64,000 bases of DNA from Algoriphagus sp. A40. GTDB lineage: Bacteria > Bacteroidota > Bacteroidia > Cytophagales > Cyclobacteriaceae. The stretch covers positions 62,001 through 126,000 of the forward strand of contig NZ_MUNY01000078.1 of NCBI RefSeq assembly GCF_002002735.1, given 5' to 3'. The stretch's first letter is position 1; each line of letters opens with the position of its first letter. The notes beneath the pieces were generated by a model. The model was not told where the DNA came from, did no database searches, and saw only the letters and a program-made list of their open reading frames with translations. The position numbers and the translations under genes are program-made. This document shows, one piece after another, positions 62,351 through 64,000 of this stretch.

Positions 62351-63418
62351 TTACCGGGAAAAATATGCCAGAAGTCCTTTTTTGATCTTTTTAATCAAAC
62401 CTGGTCCCTCATAAATCATGCCCGAGTAGACCTGAATAAGGCTAGCTCCCGCTTCCAGCTTTTCGATAGCATCTTCTGCTGAGAAAATCCCCCCAACACC
62501 AACAATAGGAAATGCTCCTTGGGATTTCTGATGCAGATATCGGATGACTTCTGTACTTCTTTTTGCCAAAATCCTGCCACTTACCCCGCCGGCACCGATG
62601 GCTTCCACCTCACTTTTAGGAGTGCTCAATTCCGAACGGTCGATGGTAGTATTGGTCGCGATCACACCAGCGATTCCGGTTTCCCTTACGATATCCACGA
62701 TGTCGTCCAACTGTCCATCCGTGAGATCAGGAGCTATTTTCAATAGGATTGGCTTGGGGTTCGGTTTCTTGTCGTTTGCAGATTTTACAGCCTGCAACAA
62801 TTGCTTTAGGGGTTCTTTTTCCTGCAGATCCCTAAGATTTGGGGTGTTTGGCGAACTGACATTTACTACAAAATAGTCGACATAAGGATGCAGGGCTTCC
62901 AGGCAAAACAAGTAGTCTTCTACGGCATTTTCATTTGGAGTGACCTTGTTTTTGCCGATGTTTCCACCGACAATCACGTTGGATTTGCGGTTTTTCAAAC
63001 GCTCCACAGCATTCAAAACCCCACCGTTGTTGAAGCCCATTCGGTTGATCAGTGCTTCGTCCTGAGGAAGTCTGAACAATCGCGGAAGGGGATTTCCTTC
63101 CTGCGGCTTTGGGGTTAGGGTGCCGATTTCGATAAACCCAAAACCGAGCATCGCCATTTCGTCGATGAGTTTGGCGTCTTTGTCGAAACCTGCCGCCAAT
63201 CCCACCGGATTTTTGAATTTCAGCCCAAAAACTTCCCTCTCCAGCCTCGGATCTTCTAGTTCAAAAGTTGACTTTACGATCGAATTTACAATCGGTAGAT
63301 TGAAAGTCAGCTTGGTCAGGTCAAAGGTGAAATGATGCGCGTCTTCGGGTTTTTTGAGAAAAAAGAGCGGCTTAAGCAGGGATTTGTACACAGGTTTAGG
63401 CTGGGGTTTGATTGCCAA
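62351..63418 (-). CDS. pyrD: Quinone-dependent dihydroorotate dehydrogenase
   Basis: This 355-residue class 2 enzyme of the inner membrane has an N-terminal membrane-associated helix (residues 8-25), then GLKFKNPVGLAAGFDKDAK, GFIEIGTLTPKPQEGNPLPR, VVGGNIGKNK and NVSSPNTPNLRDLQ, with the catalytic Ser of class 2, and GVGGIFSAEDA near the FMN phosphate. It oxidises dihydroorotate to orotate with quinone in pyrimidine synthesis. It is a single gene, 53 bp upstream of ftsK. Confidence 0.95.
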   Translation of the reverse strand: MAIKPQPKPVYKSLLKPLFFLKKPEDAHHFTFDLTKLTFNLPIVNSIVKSTFELEDPRLEREVFGLKFKNPVGLAAGFDKDAKLIDEMAMLGFGFIEIGTLTPKPQEGNPLPRLFRLPQDEALINRMGFNNGGVLNAVERLKNRKSNVIVGGNIGKNKVTPNENAVEDYLFCLEALHPYVDYFVVNVSSPNTPNLRDLQEKEPLKQLLQAVKSANDKKPNPKPILLKIAPDLTDGQLDDIVDIVRETGIAGVIATNTTIDRSELSTPKSEVEAIGAGGVSGRILAKRSTEVIRYLHQKSQGAFPIVGVGGIFSAEDAIEKLEAGASLIQVYSGMIYEGPGLIKKIKKGLLAYFSR

Positions 63419-63468
63419 AGTTAGGAATTGATCCCAGAAAATGCCGATCGAATGCCAAGGTTTTCCCC

Positions 63469-64000
63469 TCAGTCTGAGTTCGCTTCTGTTATCATCCTGA
63501 GACCTTCCAAAGTCAAGTTGCGATCAATCTCGTCAAAGGTTTTTTCCAAAGTCGTAAGGATGGCTGCAAGGCCACCGGTTGCGATTATTGTGAATTTCAG
63601 CTTGGTTTCAGATTCAATTGCCTCAATCATTCCTTTGACCAAACCGGTGTATCCGTAGAGAATGCCAGCCTGAATGGCATGGATGGTGTTTTTGCCCAGA
63701 ACTGATTCCGGAAGTTTTAGATCTACCTCCGGCAATTTTGAGGTGTTCATGAAAAGCGCCTTGATAGCGGTTTTTAGGCCGGGGACAATGTTTACCCCAA
63801 GAATTTCTCCAGTAGAATTCACTGCCGTGAAGGTCAGCGCAGTCCCAAAATCCACCACGATCACTGGTTTGAAGTGTTTTGAAAAAGCAGCCATCACATT
63901 GCACATCAGATCAGTTCCGATTTCATTTGGTCGAAGGGATTTGATAGGAAGTTTGCCGTAGCTTTTCGGAGAAATCTGATAGGGTGAAAGGCCGAAATAG
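63469..64000 (-). CDS. coaX: Type III pantothenate kinase (5' end cut by window edge)
   Basis: About 177 codons of a frame open to the right edge. RPNEIGTDLMCNVMAAFSKHF is the CoaX signature (shown in pieces), with FGTALTFTAVNSTGEILGVNIVPG near the middle and YGYTGLVKGMIEAI and FTIIATGGLAAIL at the C-terminal part, as in the ASKHA-fold type III enzymes. It phosphorylates pantothenate in CoA synthesis. The start codon lies beyond 64000. It ends 50 bp past the pyrD start. Confidence 0.92.
   Translation of the reverse strand, partial: YFGLSPYQISPKSYGKLPIKSLRPNEIGTDLMCNVMAAFSKHFKPVIVVDFGTALTFTAVNSTGEILGVNIVPGLKTAIKALFMNTSKLPEVDLKLPESVLGKNTIHAIQAGILYGYTGLVKGMIEAIESETKLKFTIIATGGLAAILTTLEKTFDEIDRNLTLEGLRMITEANSD

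Noticed and set aside
1..64000. rRNA or tRNA genes
   Set aside because: No cloverleaf-type or rRNA-like sequence was recognised by eye; a tRNA scan would be needed to exclude a missed tRNA.

Overview
The window looks like chromosomal DNA of a gliding-type member of the Bacteroidota, most likely Cytophagales/Cyclobacteriaceae (Algoriphagus-like). This rests on gene content: a complete gldKLMN type IX secretion (T9SS) motor cluster with a PorP/SprF gene and a PorW/SprE-like lipoprotein, bacillithiol synthesis (bshA), an F-type ATPase operon without the beta and epsilon genes, many lipoprotein/TPR/PEGA/FG-GAP proteins, several TTG/GTG starts and weak ribosome binding sites. No rRNA, tRNA, CRISPR array, prophage or intact insertion sequence was recognised. 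The genus is an inference.

Layout. 1-3408 (-): a truncated membrane GAF/SpoIIE phosphatase, a DUF721 (DciA-like) protein and hemW. 3453-12704 (+): a BamA/TamA-like barrel, a DUF4271 membrane protein, hemD, PorP/SprF, then gldK-gldL-gldM-gldN, ended by a bidirectional terminator shared with uvrC. 12719-19526 (-): uvrC, then porW/sprE and a class A penicillin-binding protein in one operon. 19660-25426 (+): atpZ, an AtpI-like gene, atpB, atpE, atpF, atpH, atpA, atpG, with hairpins after atpE and after atpA.

25427-31727 is the most irregular part: an AT-rich orphan secreted protein gene, repeat-filled gaps, a cytochrome c/FG-GAP lipoprotein, an orphan AAA ATPase and an SGNH esterase. Two iteron-like arrays with a 14-bp period lie 5 kb apart, one of them just upstream of the ATPase. 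31728-43931 holds mixed metabolic genes: a UbiA-like membrane protein, an acyl-CoA dehydrogenase, an AraC regulator, a neutral-ceramidase-like enzyme behind a 7-bp tandem repeat, purM, a VapBC toxin-antitoxin pair, an M24 peptidase, bshA and a fatty-acid-hydroxylase-like protein.

43987-48453 (-) is a compact catabolic-looking cluster: an OMPDC-superfamily (HUMPS-like) protein, a medium-chain dehydrogenase, an SDR, a TIM-barrel isomerase and an SMP-30 lactonase. It has no kinase, transporter or regulator beside it, and two of its enzymes have altered key sites. 48686-64000 is mostly housekeeping: an ATP-grasp enzyme, PEGA protein, M19 dipeptidase, RsmI-like methylase, amidohydrolase, alpha/beta hydrolase, a four-helix-bundle gene bracketed by inverted dispersed repeats, pdxJ, a YqeY-like protein, cvpA, pabA/trpG, a LolA-like protein, ftsK, pyrD and a truncated coaX.

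The T9SS and ATP synthase parts are well understood. The best candidates for new biology are the catabolic cluster, the iteron-like arrays tied to the orphan ATPase, the 7-bp repeat upstream of the ceramidase-like gene, and the repeat-bracketed four-helix-bundle gene.
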